DNA of 64,000 nucleotides, from the NCBI GenBank assembly GCA_910574185.1, contig CAJSZQ010000006.1, forward strand, positions 92,057-156,056. Direction: 5' to 3'. Origin of the DNA: Lachnospiraceae bacterium (GTDB lineage: Bacteria; Bacillota; Clostridia; Lachnospirales; Lachnospiraceae). How positions within the stretch are numbered: position 1 is the stretch's first letter; each line of letters starts with the position of its first letter. The notes beneath the pieces are model-generated. The model ran no database searches. It was given only the letters and a program-made list of their open reading frames with translations, and was not told the origin of the DNA. Positions 7,964 to 16,029 of the stretch are shown here, piece by piece. A program made the position numbers and the translations under genes.

Positions 7964-8093
7964 TACTATATCAATACAGACTTTCAAAACTGTTGACAAA
8001 TTCTTACAAATTTCTGTCGAAACGCAAAATTATCATCCCCGACACAATAAAACTCTTTCTAATATCCTTCATTTTCGGAATGGCACAAAAAAA

Positions 8094-9031
8094 TTAATCA
8101 TTTATTTTTCTCAATTGCAGCGTAAAAGTTGTTTTCACATTCGGTACACTATTCAGAAACAAATCTCCTCCTAACTGTGCGGCAAGGTTCTTTGCAATCG
8201 TCAGGCCCAGGCCATGCCCCTGTATTTCCCGGTTTCTAGAATCTTCTAATGTATACAGCCTGTCAAACACATTCGCTGCAAATTCCTTCTCAATCCCTTT
8301 CCCCCTATCAACCACGTCGATATATGCACGATTTTCATCCTTCCGCAAAAAACGCCCAGATATTTTCCGTCTCCGCCATAACGTATCACATTCGACAGCA
8401 AATTATATAAAATCCGCTGGAGCGCGCTTTTATCACCCTGCACAAAAACAGGTGTTTCTGGAATCACCAGCTCCACCTGAAATTCTTTCTGCAGCAAAAT
8501 CTCATAAAATTCCAATACGTTTTCCCGACACAATTCGCAGATATTGATTTTGCACAAGGTTATATCCGTATCCCCGGCTTCCAGTTTCGCCAGTGTAAAA
8601 AACTGATTGATGAGCTCCATCACCTGTTTTGCTTTCGCTTCTGCTTTTTTGAGCATTTCATCATCTGTATGACTAAGACGCAAAATCTCCAGATACCCTA
8701 AGATAACCGTCAACGGCGTTTTGATATCGTGGGAAATATTAGACAACATTTTCTTAGAGGCTATCTCCTCCCTTTTGAAATCCACTCTTACTTTTTGACG
8801 AGCTATCAGCAGGCGGTTAATCTGTGCGCCTAATTCCATCAGAACAGGATTGTCTGTAAATATCATTACTTTCTCGTCGCTGTCCGTTTCTATAATTTCC
8901 TCTAATTTTTCATTTATCTGCTTTAACTTCGCTTGTGTTCCTCTGCGGAACATAAATTGCTGGTACAAAACAACAAGAACCAAAACACAAACTACTACGG
9001 CCAGAAAAAACAGAACCGTCTCATCTCTCAT
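8094..9031 (-). pseudogene. Sensor histidine kinase, frameshifted in an A6/T6 run
   Basis: The N-terminal frame (9031 to about 8350) has one membrane segment (res 4-24), a H-box SNISHDIKTPLTVILGY and an N-box start LYNLLSNVIRYGG. The frame is then lost. The second frame (to 8094) carries the remaining ATP-binding motifs DRGKGIE and GHGLGLTIAKN. The break lies at the six A's of 8347-8352 (T6 on the coding strand). A seventh base restores GVFLRKDENRAY and a full-length ~312-residue kinase. The gene overlaps its response regulator by 11 bases. Either a single-base deletion, a slippage/phase-variable tract, or a sequencing error. Confidence 0.85.
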
Positions 9032-9725
9032 CTTTCATATCTCCCAGTTTATAACCAATTCCCCATACTGTGATAATATACTGCGGCTTGCGTGGATTAT
9101 CCTCTATCTTATTCCTTAATCTGCTGATATGGACATTTACCGCATTCTCATCGCCATAATACATGTCCTTCCATACGAGAGAATAAATCTGCTCTTTTGT
9201 ATATACTTTTTTAGGGTTCTGCAGAAATAATTTTAGAATTTCAAATTCCTTCGATGTGAGTTCCAGTCTTCTGTCATTTTTTGTTACAGAATAATCATTC
9301 AAATTCATACTAAGGCTACCTTTTTCCAGTATAACCTGCCGCTTTGTCTCCCCTGCAGCATACTTAGTGCTCCTTCTGATATTTGCCTTGATTCGCGCCA
9401 ACACTTCTGTCACAGAAAATGGCTTTGTGATATAGTCGTCTGCCCCTAGTCCTAATCCGAGAGTTTTATCAGAGTCAGTGTCTTTTGCTGATATGATGAT
9501 AATCGGAACTGTATGACGCTCCCTGATTTTACTCATCACCTCAATACCGCTCATTTTAGGTATCATCAAATCTAACAGCACCAAACTAAACGAATCCGAA
9601 AAGAATTTGTCGCAGGCGCTTTCCCCATCATAGGCCGTCGTTACTTCAAAGTTTTCAGTACTCAAAAAATTCTTCAGCATCGTGCTGATTTCCACATCAT
9701 CCTCAACCAACAAAATCTTATCCAT
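9021..9725 (-). CDS. OmpR-family response regulator
   Basis: 234 residues from the ATG at 9725, nine bases after GGAGG. It has a receiver domain (LLVEDDVE, phospho-Asp in LVLLDLMIPKMSG, ISAKD) and a C-terminal winged helix (LTSKEFEILKLF, ENAVNVHISRLRNKIE). It is first in the order regulator, kinase, ABC ATPase, permease. That is the organisation of bacitracin or lantibiotic sensing systems, so it probably drives the exporter genes downstream. Because the kinase is frameshifted, signalling may be lost or depend on another kinase. Confidence 0.92.
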   Translation of the reverse strand: MDKILLVEDDVEISTMLKNFLSTENFEVTTAYDGESACDKFFSDSFSLVLLDLMIPKMSGIEVMSKIRERHTVPIIIISAKDTDSDKTLGLGLGADDYITKPFSVTEVLARIKANIRRSTKYAAGETKRQVILEKGSLSMNLNDYSVTKNDRRLELTSKEFEILKLFLQNPKKVYTKEQIYSLVWKDMYYGDENAVNVHISRLRNKIEDNPRKPQYIITVWGIGYKLGDMKDER

Positions 9726-9879
9726 TACAAAGGTCCTCCTTTTCAATGACGCTATAGACTACGAATGTTTTTTCTTCATCATGTAAAAAAGCGTCGAACA
9801 TAGCGCCTCCTTCATTATACTCTGAAGCGTCAAAAATGAAAAGAATACATAAACTTAACTTTATGCGTGGAAAATTCCC

Positions 9880-10091
9880 GTTACTGTTCACACGTCACCT
9901 GCCGGACGCGGGTTGAATCAGGAGCATGTCTCTAAGCAGACGGAGTAACATTCCATTGAACTATCAGCTAACGCAGACTAAGCCTGCATAAGCTGTTATT
10001 TCAATTCCATTAAAAACACTCTTGAATTGTCTGCTTTGAGACATGCTCCTGATTCAACCCACTGTTTACTAAATGACCTGTGAACTGTAAC
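9880..10091. mobile_element. Palindromic MITE, full-length copy A
   Basis: 212 bp from GTTACTGTTCACACGTCACC to the inverted GTTACAGTTCACAGGTCA end. Each arm is roughly 70-100 bp and can fold on the other. An inner inverted repeat includes TTGAATCAGGAGCATGTCTC. Perfect 8-bp direct repeats AAATTCCC flank it at 9872-9879 and 10092-10099. It has no coding capacity. It lies between the stop of the ABC permease gene (10160) and the promoter region of the response regulator, within a 434-base stretch that holds no gene. Confidence 0.8.
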
Positions 10092-10159
10092 AAATTCCCC
10101 TGTCTAAAAAGATATTTTTCCCACAAAGGGAGCTGTCCCGCTAAAATAGATGTCGTTTG

Positions 10160-10960
10160 CTATATATGCAGGTTTCTCCTATCAAATATTATAATTCCCA
10201 ATGTATAAAGTATAACGGCTCCTATCAAAAGGATAAGGATACTAACCACAGATTCCCCTCCGCCTGCAATGATGTCATCTGGATTATACAAGGTGAAAAA
10301 CGTAAAATACTTCGCTTTTTCCGCATCTCCACCCACGTTTGCAAGCATCTGTAATACATACATAAAGATTGGAATCCCTGCGCCAAACGCAACGCTGTAT
10401 TTTGTATCTGAAAATATGCAGGAAGAAAGAAAACATATGCCGCCAATAAACAAATGCAGGCACAGCAGTCCACCGTTCAGCATGAACAGTTCCGTTATAT
10501 CCAATTCTCCCGGAAAACCGCTTCTGGCACAGAACACTTCTACGATTGTGCTGTAAAGAACAAGCAGCACAATTCCGCTTACCAGCGCCGTCACTTGCGT
10601 AAATGCAATGGCGCGCCGCTTTACAGGCGCGGCAGCCAGCAAAGCCATAGAACCCTTATCCACATATTTTGCAATCAGGGCGTTTCCCCGTAAAATACAG
10701 AATAACATCGGAAAAATCAGCAATATAAATCCGTAGAGATAGGATATCATAAATCCCAGGAGAGTCGCAGCATCCGCTTTCATACCCACAGACGCCATCA
10801 ACTCCGGCATAGCTTCTGCAAAACTATCTAATGTTTTCATCATTTCAGGATCATACAGACTGATAATTATGGAAATATACATGGTAATGATTGCTCCAAA
10901 AATAATCAACAATTTTATACTTCCTTTCATTTCACGTTTATACAGCGCTATGTTCATCAT
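10160..10960 (-). CDS. ABC-2 type transporter permease
   Basis: About 266 residues starting MMNIALYKREMKG. GGAGGTG lies six bases before the ATG at 10960, which favours this start over 10975. Six hydrophobic segments are visible, among them LLIIFGAIITMYISIII and GFILLIFPMLFCIL. Its start overlaps the end of the ATPase gene by 23 bases. With that gene and the TetR gene upstream it forms a drug-export type operon. Confidence 0.85.
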   Translation of the reverse strand: MMNIALYKREMKGSIKLLIIFGAIITMYISIIISLYDPEMMKTLDSFAEAMPELMASVGMKADAATLLGFMISYLYGFILLIFPMLFCILRGNALIAKYVDKGSMALLAAAPVKRRAIAFTQVTALVSGIVLLVLYSTIVEVFCARSGFPGELDITELFMLNGGLLCLHLFIGGICFLSSCIFSDTKYSVAFGAGIPIFMYVLQMLANVGGDAEKAKYFTFFTLYNPDDIIAGGGESVVSILILLIGAVILYTLGIIIFDRRNLHI

Positions 10961-11771
10961 GCTTCTCACCTCCATAATAATCCATAAAGATTTCTTCCAA
11001 ACTCTGCTTCGTCGTAACAGTAACCTTCACCCCGTCGCGTATACCGCTGAAATCTGCGGCAAATGCTTCAGCGACAGACTCATTTTCAAGCGTTACCGTA
11101 TATTTACAGGTATGGCGTTCGCGCAGTGTATCAGCAGAATCAACAGCCACCATCCTGCCTTTCCGTATAATTCCAATGCGGTCGCAAGTTCTTTCAACTT
11201 CCTCAAACATATGGCTTGACATCAGTATCGTCTTGCCATGCTTTTTCTCTTCCGCTATTAAATCAATAAACCGGCTCTGCATCAACGGGTCAAGTCCGCT
11301 GGTTGGTTCATCGAGAATGAGAATATCTGGGTCGTGCATAAAAGCGGCGACAATTCCCAGTTTCTGTTTCATTCCTTTGCTCATCTTTTTTATTTTACTT
11401 TTAGGCTCCAATTCAAAACGTTCCAGCAATTCCTCCCTGCGGTTTTGTATGCCGATTTTGCGGTACTCCGCAATAAATTTTAGAAATTCCGCGCCTGTCA
11501 TATCTTCAAAAAAGCTGATTTCACCGGGAATATAGCCCAGCCTCGCCTGCACTCTTTCTCTTTCGCTCCAGCAATCCAGACCGTCAATGATACATCTTCC
11601 CGACTTCGGCTTCAGAAACCCCATCAAATGGCGTATAGTAGTTGTCTTGCCGGCTCCATTCGGGCCTAAAAAGCCAAATGCTTCTCCCTGATTTACATGA
11701 AATGATACATGAAACACACCTTTTCCGTCCCCATAATCTCGAACGAGGCTTTCAATTTTAATGACGCTCAT
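10938..11771 (-). CDS. ABC transporter ATPase
   Basis: 277 residues. Walker A is GPNGAGKT, the signature is MSKGMKQKLGIV, Walker B is ILILDEPTSGLD and the H-loop is MSSHMFEE. The C-terminal part (res 215-277) is of the drug-export class. It overlaps the TetR stop by 4 bases (ATGA type) and the permease start by 23. All three genes should therefore be translated from one message under TetR control. The substrate is unknown. Confidence 0.92.
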   Translation of the reverse strand: MSVIKIESLVRDYGDGKGVFHVSFHVNQGEAFGFLGPNGAGKTTTIRHLMGFLKPKSGRCIIDGLDCWSERERVQARLGYIPGEISFFEDMTGAEFLKFIAEYRKIGIQNRREELLERFELEPKSKIKKMSKGMKQKLGIVAAFMHDPDILILDEPTSGLDPLMQSRFIDLIAEEKKHGKTILMSSHMFEEVERTCDRIGIIRKGRMVAVDSADTLRERHTCKYTVTLENESVAEAFAADFSGIRDGVKVTVTTKQSLEEIFMDYYGGEKHDEHSAV

Positions 11772-12388
11772 AAATACTCCTCCTTATATGCAATTTGCTT
11801 GAACATCTTACTCCAATTTGCAAATGCCTTGCTGATTTCATCTAAACATAACGGTTCATTGTTCATCTGCCGTTCATGTACATAACCGTCGACTATCCAA
11901 ATCAACATTTTAAATATTTCAAATGGGTTTACGCCTTCTTTGAATTTAATGAAATCCACTTTTTCAAAATATTGATTGTAATTCTGTTCTATGCCTTCCT
12001 TCGTCTTCACCTTCAAATCGCTGGAGATTTCTTCCTTTTCGGAATAAAAAGCGCGAACTGAAAACTCCACAATATATGGATGTTCCGCTAATATTCTAAT
12101 TTTTTTCATCGTAGCGTAGTTTATGAGTTCAAAGAAATCCGTCATTTCCAAAAGTCTGGAATCCGTTACTCCATCTGTGATTATTTGTTTTACATATTCA
12201 TATACGGTTAAATATAACTCCTTTTTGTTATGAAAATAATAAAAAAGCAACCCTTTTGAAACTCCTGCCTTAGACGCAATCAAATCTGTAGACGCTTTTT
12301 TATATTCATACTTTGCAAAAACTTCCATTGCTGCTTCCAAAATAGAAATCTGCTTTTCCTCTGGAAGCTCTTTAAATCTTTCGCTCAT
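11768..12388 (-). CDS. TetR-family transcriptional regulator of the ABC exporter
   Basis: 206 residues from the ATG at 12388 after TTGGAGGCG. The N-terminal helix-turn-helix is in FAKYEYKKASTDLIASKAGV with SKGLLFYYFHNKKELY, the TetR hallmark. The C-terminal ligand domain is typical in length. It is the first gene of the operon with the ABC ATPase and permease. A promoter with an overlapping ACC-AATTC-GGT dyad lies upstream, which suggests autorepression and induction by a ligand, perhaps the exported compound. Confidence 0.88.
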   Translation of the reverse strand: MSERFKELPEEKQISILEAAMEVFAKYEYKKASTDLIASKAGVSKGLLFYYFHNKKELYLTVYEYVKQIITDGVTDSRLLEMTDFFELINYATMKKIRILAEHPYIVEFSVRAFYSEKEEISSDLKVKTKEGIEQNYNQYFEKVDFIKFKEGVNPFEIFKMLIWIVDGYVHERQMNNEPLCLDEISKAFANWSKMFKQIAYKEEYL

Positions 12389-12415
12389 GTCGTCGCCTCC
12401 AACCATTTTGATTTG

Positions 12416-12461
12416 ACCAATTCGGTTAGTTACAGTATATTCGTTTGACTCAGATTTTCAA
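12416..12461 (-). promoter_or_regulatory. Promoter and probable TetR operator of the ABC operon
   Basis: On the minus strand TTGAAA (12461-12456) and TATACT (12439-12434) have a 16-base spacer. Just downstream, near the expected start of transcription, is the dyad ACCGAATTGGT (about 12419-12429). The operator role is inferred from its position and from the adjacent TetR gene. Confidence 0.5.
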
Positions 12462-12514
12462 GCCTTCCCGTTACAAAAATATAAAAGAAACAAGAGACGT
12501 TATTCTTTTTCATT

Positions 12515-14245
12515 TCAGTTGTCTTCTCTTTCCAAAATCATTTCATCTAACGCATTTCCAGGCGGAACAATCGGCATAACATTATCTTCTCTATCAATGA
12601 TAAATTCAATGACAGTTGGCGCCTTCCTATTCTTTCTTGCAGTTTCCAGTGCTACAATAATTCCTTTCTCATCAGTTACCCGAATACCTTTTGCACCATA
12701 ACTTTCTGCTAATTTTATAAAATTAGGCGTATATTCCGGACAACATTCTGTTGGAGCGTTACATTTTACATTACAGCTTTTCCTATAACGCATACAGGTG
12801 CTTGAATAACGCTTATCAAAAAACATTTCCTGCCATTGCCTTACATTCCCCAAATAGCCGTTATTTAAAATACAGATTGTAATTGGCAATTCATATACAA
12901 TCGCAGTCGCCATTTCCTGTATATTCATCTGCATGCCGCCGTCACCAGAAATCACGACCACATCTAATTCAGGATTTCCTATTTTTGCTCCGATTCCCGC
13001 CGGAAATCCATATCCCATAGTTCCTAATCCGCCGGAAATCAACATTCGCTTTTTTTCATCTAAATCAATAAACTGTGTTGCCCATAGCTGGTTTTGTCCC
13101 ACGTCTGTCGCGATGATAACCTTGTCAAAAATTCGGTTGATAGATTGCATAATTTTTTCTGGTGTTATGCCATCTTTTTTCATAGTAACAGGATACTGTT
13201 TTTTCCATTCTTTCATTTGTTCCACCCATATTTTTATATCTAAAGGCTTTACTTTTTCAATCAGTTTACTGATTGCTATTTTTGCGTCTGCTACAATCGG
13301 GACATCAACGGCAATATTTCTCGAAATAACAGCAGCATCTATATCAACATGGATAATCGCCGCATCTGAAGCAAATTCTTCAGTTTTTCCCGTAATCCGG
13401 TCGTTAAATCTTGTCCCAATAGAAAAAAGCACATCACACTTACTGATTGCTTTATTGGCTGCGTAGCTGCCATGTATGCCTATATTTCCCACATATAAAT
13501 CATGTGTAGTAGGAATAACACCTTTTCCCATAATAGTCGTGATAACTGGCGCTCCTGTTATTTCTACAAGATTCAACATCTCTTTATTAGCACGACTGAT
13601 ATTGACGCCACCGCCAATGAGAAAAACAGGTCTTTTTGCATTATTCAACAAATCTATTGCTTTTTTGAGCTGTTCATTGTGAACGGAGTTATTCGGTTTA
13701 TATCCGCTGATTTCTATTTTTTCGGGATATTCATCACTTCCATATGCTCTCTGTATATCTTTTGGTAAATCTATTACAACAACCCCAGGCCTTCCTGTCT
13801 TTGCAATATAAAAGGCTTTTTTAATAATTTGTGCTAAATCTTCTCTTTTGCGAACGGTTACGGCGTATTTACAGATGCTCCTTGTAATTCCAACTATATC
13901 CACTTCTTGAAAAGCGTCGTTTCCTATAAGCCCCGTTGGAACCTGCCCTGTAAAACAGATTAACGGAACGCTGTCATAGTTTGCTGTTGCAATCCCTGTC
14001 ACCAAATTTGTTGCACCAGGACCACTTGTAACCAAACAGACGCCAACTTTTCCAGTTGAACGTGCATATCCGTCGGCCGCATGGACTAATCCCTGTTCAT
14101 GTCTTGGCAAGATAATATTGATGTCATTTTCCCCATATAAAACATTAAATAAATCAATTACTTGCCCACCCGGATATGCGAAGAGTGTGTCTACCTGCTC
14201 TTCTTTCAGCGCTTTTACAAATAATTCTGCTCCTGTTATATCCAT
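12515..14245 (-). CDS. Acetolactate synthase large subunit (thiamine-PP enzyme)
   Basis: 576 residues from the ATG at 14245 (AAGGAGGG upstream). The N-terminal TPP domain has AYPGGQVIDLF and RHEQGLVHAADGYAR with the catalytic Glu. The central FAD/DHS-like domain and the C-terminal TPP domain (GDGGMQMN...NNGYLGN) follow. The enzyme condenses two pyruvates to acetolactate (branched-chain amino acids or acetoin). An unusual cysteine-rich stretch, C484, C491, C495, C501, C502, sits in the substrate-lid region before TPNFIKLAESYGAKG. No small regulatory subunit or other ilv gene is adjacent, so biosynthetic and catabolic roles cannot be told apart. An operator shared with the next TetR gene lies upstream. 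Confidence 0.9.
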   Translation of the reverse strand: MDITGAELFVKALKEEQVDTLFAYPGGQVIDLFNVLYGENDINIILPRHEQGLVHAADGYARSTGKVGVCLVTSGPGATNLVTGIATANYDSVPLICFTGQVPTGLIGNDAFQEVDIVGITRSICKYAVTVRKREDLAQIIKKAFYIAKTGRPGVVVIDLPKDIQRAYGSDEYPEKIEISGYKPNNSVHNEQLKKAIDLLNNAKRPVFLIGGGVNISRANKEMLNLVEITGAPVITTIMGKGVIPTTHDLYVGNIGIHGSYAANKAISKCDVLFSIGTRFNDRITGKTEEFASDAAIIHVDIDAAVISRNIAVDVPIVADAKIAISKLIEKVKPLDIKIWVEQMKEWKKQYPVTMKKDGITPEKIMQSINRIFDKVIIATDVGQNQLWATQFIDLDEKKRMLISGGLGTMGYGFPAGIGAKIGNPELDVVVISGDGGMQMNIQEMATAIVYELPITICILNNGYLGNVRQWQEMFFDKRYSSTCMRYRKSCNVKCNAPTECCPEYTPNFIKLAESYGAKGIRVTDEKGIIVALETARKNRKAPTVIEFIIDREDNVMPIVPPGNALDEMILEREDN

Positions 14246-14262
14246 ATCCCTTCCCTCCTTGT

Positions 14263-14278
14263 ATGCGAGTGCTTGCAT
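14263..14278. promoter_or_regulatory. Probable TetR operator before acetolactate synthase
   Basis: ATGCGAGTGCTTGCAT is a 16-bp palindrome with one mismatch, 18 bases upstream of the synthase start. Its core GCRAGTGCTTGC recurs in front of the neighbouring TetR gene at 14916-14927. The shared site indicates that one regulator controls both genes. Confidence 0.6.
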
Positions 14279-14292
14279 GCATATAAATTATT

Positions 14293-14324
14293 AAAAATGG
14301 CACCATGTGATTCGTGCCATTTTT
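14293..14324. terminator. Hairpin terminator between the TetR gene and acetolactate synthase
   Basis: AAATGGCAC...GTGCCATTT forms an inverted repeat with an A-run on one side and a T-run on the other, so it can work in both directions. It overlaps the TetR stop codon at 14323. Confidence 0.7.
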
Positions 14325-14901
14325 ACATCCCTAAGATACCGTCTACAAAAATTTTCACACTATATTTTATAAATTCTTCCCGGCTTGTTTTTACAAGATT
14401 TCGATTGAAAGATGCGCTCAGGAACGTATAACCAAATGTTGAAGAAAAAATAGTCATTACCAAACTCTCAAAATCAAAATGCCCTATCTTTCCCATTTCT
14501 TCCATCCTTTGGAAGTACTCCGTCAAAAAAGCAACAAATGTCTGCGGTACTTTCATGATTAAAGGCGCTGTTTCATCATAAAGTTGCGGCGCCCTCAGTC
14601 CAATAGATAAATTTACAAAATCCGGCGTTATTCTGTCCATATAAGCGTTCATAAACATTTCTAAATCCGGTTTTAGCTCCCACTGCACATTCTCAAAAAT
14701 ATCCGACGTAACATTCGCCCGCCATTTTTCTTGTGTTACTCCCTGTAATACAATATCTTTTTTATTTTTGAACTTTCTAAATAAGGTACACTCATTCACT
14801 CCGGCTAAACGTGCAATATCTTTTGTAGTCGTAGCAACATATCCCTTATCACGAATTAACGACATGGTTGCATCAATGATTTTTTGGCTTGTTTCATCCA
14901 T
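14323..14901 (-). CDS. TetR-family regulator, probably of acetolactate synthase and itself
   Basis: 192 residues from the ATG at 14901, four bases after GGAGGTGG. The helix-turn-helix reads ATTTKDIARLAGV followed by NECTLFRKFKNKKDIVL, the TetR N-domain. The ligand domain is mid-length. The palindrome GCAAGTGCTTGC lies between its promoter and its ribosome site, and a near copy precedes the synthase gene downstream. It is therefore probably an autorepressor that also controls the synthase. The effector is unknown. Confidence 0.88.
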   Translation of the reverse strand: MDETSQKIIDATMSLIRDKGYVATTTKDIARLAGVNECTLFRKFKNKKDIVLQGVTQEKWRANVTSDIFENVQWELKPDLEMFMNAYMDRITPDFVNLSIGLRAPQLYDETAPLIMKVPQTFVAFLTEYFQRMEEMGKIGHFDFESLVMTIFSSTFGYTFLSASFNRNLVKTSREEFIKYSVKIFVDGILGM

Positions 14902-14913
14902 CTCGCCACCTCC

Positions 14914-14960
14914 ATGCAAGTGCTTGCTGTCATTCTATCAATTCTCTATTGAAATGTCAA
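14914..14960 (-). promoter_or_regulatory. Promoter with overlapping operator of the second TetR gene
   Basis: TTGACA (14960-14955) and TAGAAT (14937-14932) are 17 bases apart on the minus strand. The palindrome GCAAGTGCTTGC at 14916-14927 directly follows the -10 box, so a bound repressor would cover the transcription start. Confidence 0.75.
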
Positions 14961-14966
14961 TAAAAA

Positions 14967-15563
14967 CTATTCCATTATTAACTTGTACATTGCAGCAATA
15001 TCCTCAGAAGCCATCTCAAATTTAGATTTTTCAATCAATAGATTCTTCCCTGTCATGATATAGGACGGTATGATACGAATACCATTATAAAAGATTTCAC
15101 TGCTCCGCAGTTTATAAGTAGAAATACTCGGAACCGCATTTTTTCTCGTTTCTTTCTTGCTAATCATATTAAAAGCTTTTTTTGCCACATCTCCCATCAA
15201 CATGATAACTTTTACATTAGGAAACAGTGCCAGTTCTCGTTCCAGGTATGGCAAACTTTTTTCTATGCTCTCTTTTGCGACTGTATATTCTGTTTTTGGT
15301 ATTTTTACAGCATTTGTAATATAAATCCCTTTATCTAAAATATCCTGAATTGTACTTACCCGTATTCCGGCTTTTTGAAACAATGGAATAGTCGTCGACA
15401 AATAAGCTGCTTCTGCTCCACCATAAAAATCATCTGTCGGATTTTCAGGTACAATCTCATTTATCATAAGTGCCCTTATCGTTTTCGGATTTACCATTAC
15501 GTGATTAAATTGAAATTCTTCTCCCCCGACATTTAGTTTTTGTAATTCTTCTCTTACATTCAT
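14967..15563 (-). CDS. Uracil-DNA glycosylase-like family protein
   Basis: 198 residues from the ATG at 15563 (GAGGAG eight bases before it). The arrangement MINEIVPENPTDDFYGG, YITNAVKIPKTE and VIMLMGDVAKKAF resembles UDG-superfamily proteins that lack the classical catalytic HPS motif. So the fold is suggested, but glycosylase activity is uncertain. It is not obviously linked to the neighbours and follows two tiny reading frames upstream. Base-excision activity is an inference from the family only. Confidence 0.6.
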   Translation of the reverse strand: MNVREELQKLNVGGEEFQFNHVMVNPKTIRALMINEIVPENPTDDFYGGAEAAYLSTTIPLFQKAGIRVSTIQDILDKGIYITNAVKIPKTEYTVAKESIEKSLPYLERELALFPNVKVIMLMGDVAKKAFNMISKKETRKNAVPSISTYKLRSSEIFYNGIRIIPSYIMTGKNLLIEKSKFEMASEDIAAMYKLIME

Positions 15564-15596
15564 TTCATACACTCCTCGTAATGTTTTCATGCAATT

Positions 15597-15707
15597 TTAT
15601 GTCTTACTATCATCTTTTTCTTTCATAACAATGACGTGCTCTTCAACTGTATCCTTGTATTGACAGGTGTTACAATCATTTTCACATCATTCGTTCTTGG
15701 TAATCAT
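15597..15707 (-). pseudogene. 37-codon cysteine-rich frame interrupted by an in-frame TGA
   Basis: Read from the ATG at 15707 it gives MITKNE-stop-CENDCNTCQYKDTVEEH and ends VIVMKEKDDSKT. The codons before and after the TGA stay in one frame, and the C-x3-C-x2-C pattern with an acidic-basic tail looks protein-like. It has no strong ribosome site. It is either a small zinc-binding peptide gene broken by a nonsense change (CGA or TGG to TGA) or a chance frame. A selenocysteine reading is unlikely without an insertion element. Confidence 0.3.
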
Positions 15708-15737
15708 TTCTTTGAAACTAGCGTTCTGTCTGTATTA

Positions 15738-15908
15738 TCATTTTTCTTCAGATTCCTTTTCTTCTTCATCAAGTTCTTGAACCTGCGCTTCACTTGTTTC
15801 CGAAAGAGCTTCCAGCATCTTGCGTATCTCATTTTGAGCTATGGGTCCTAAACCTAAAGACATGCTCACCATTAGAGCGAGAAAGAACTTATATAACTTT
15901 GCTTTCAT
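15738..15908 (-). CDS. Short secreted or membrane-anchored peptide
   Basis: 56 residues, too short for the usual gene cut-off. GGAGGA lies six bases before the ATG. It has a basic start MKAKLYK and a hydrophobic core FFLALMVSMSLGLG, followed by PIAQNEIRKMLEALSETSEA and a very acidic tail (DEEEKESEEK). The first part looks like a signal peptide without a clear cleavage site or Cys. The design recalls exported signalling or immunity peptides, but I recognise no family. It is immediately downstream of the XRE and membrane genes on the same strand. Confidence 0.55.
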   Translation of the reverse strand: MKAKLYKFFLALMVSMSLGLGPIAQNEIRKMLEALSETSEAQVQELDEEEKESEEK

Positions 15909-16029
15909 TCATATTCCTCCGATTCAATCTCTGCTTTGCTTCATTTTCATAAATATAACGTTTATCTCACCACATTTAAACAAATAAAAAGAAGCCATTA
16001 TTTGATTCGAATACGGCTTATATCCGGCA

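Noticed and set aside
12515..12700. Small regulatory subunit gene (ilvN) at the end of acetolactate synthase
   Set aside because: No frame of ACT-domain type follows the stop; the neighbouring gene is a TetR regulator.
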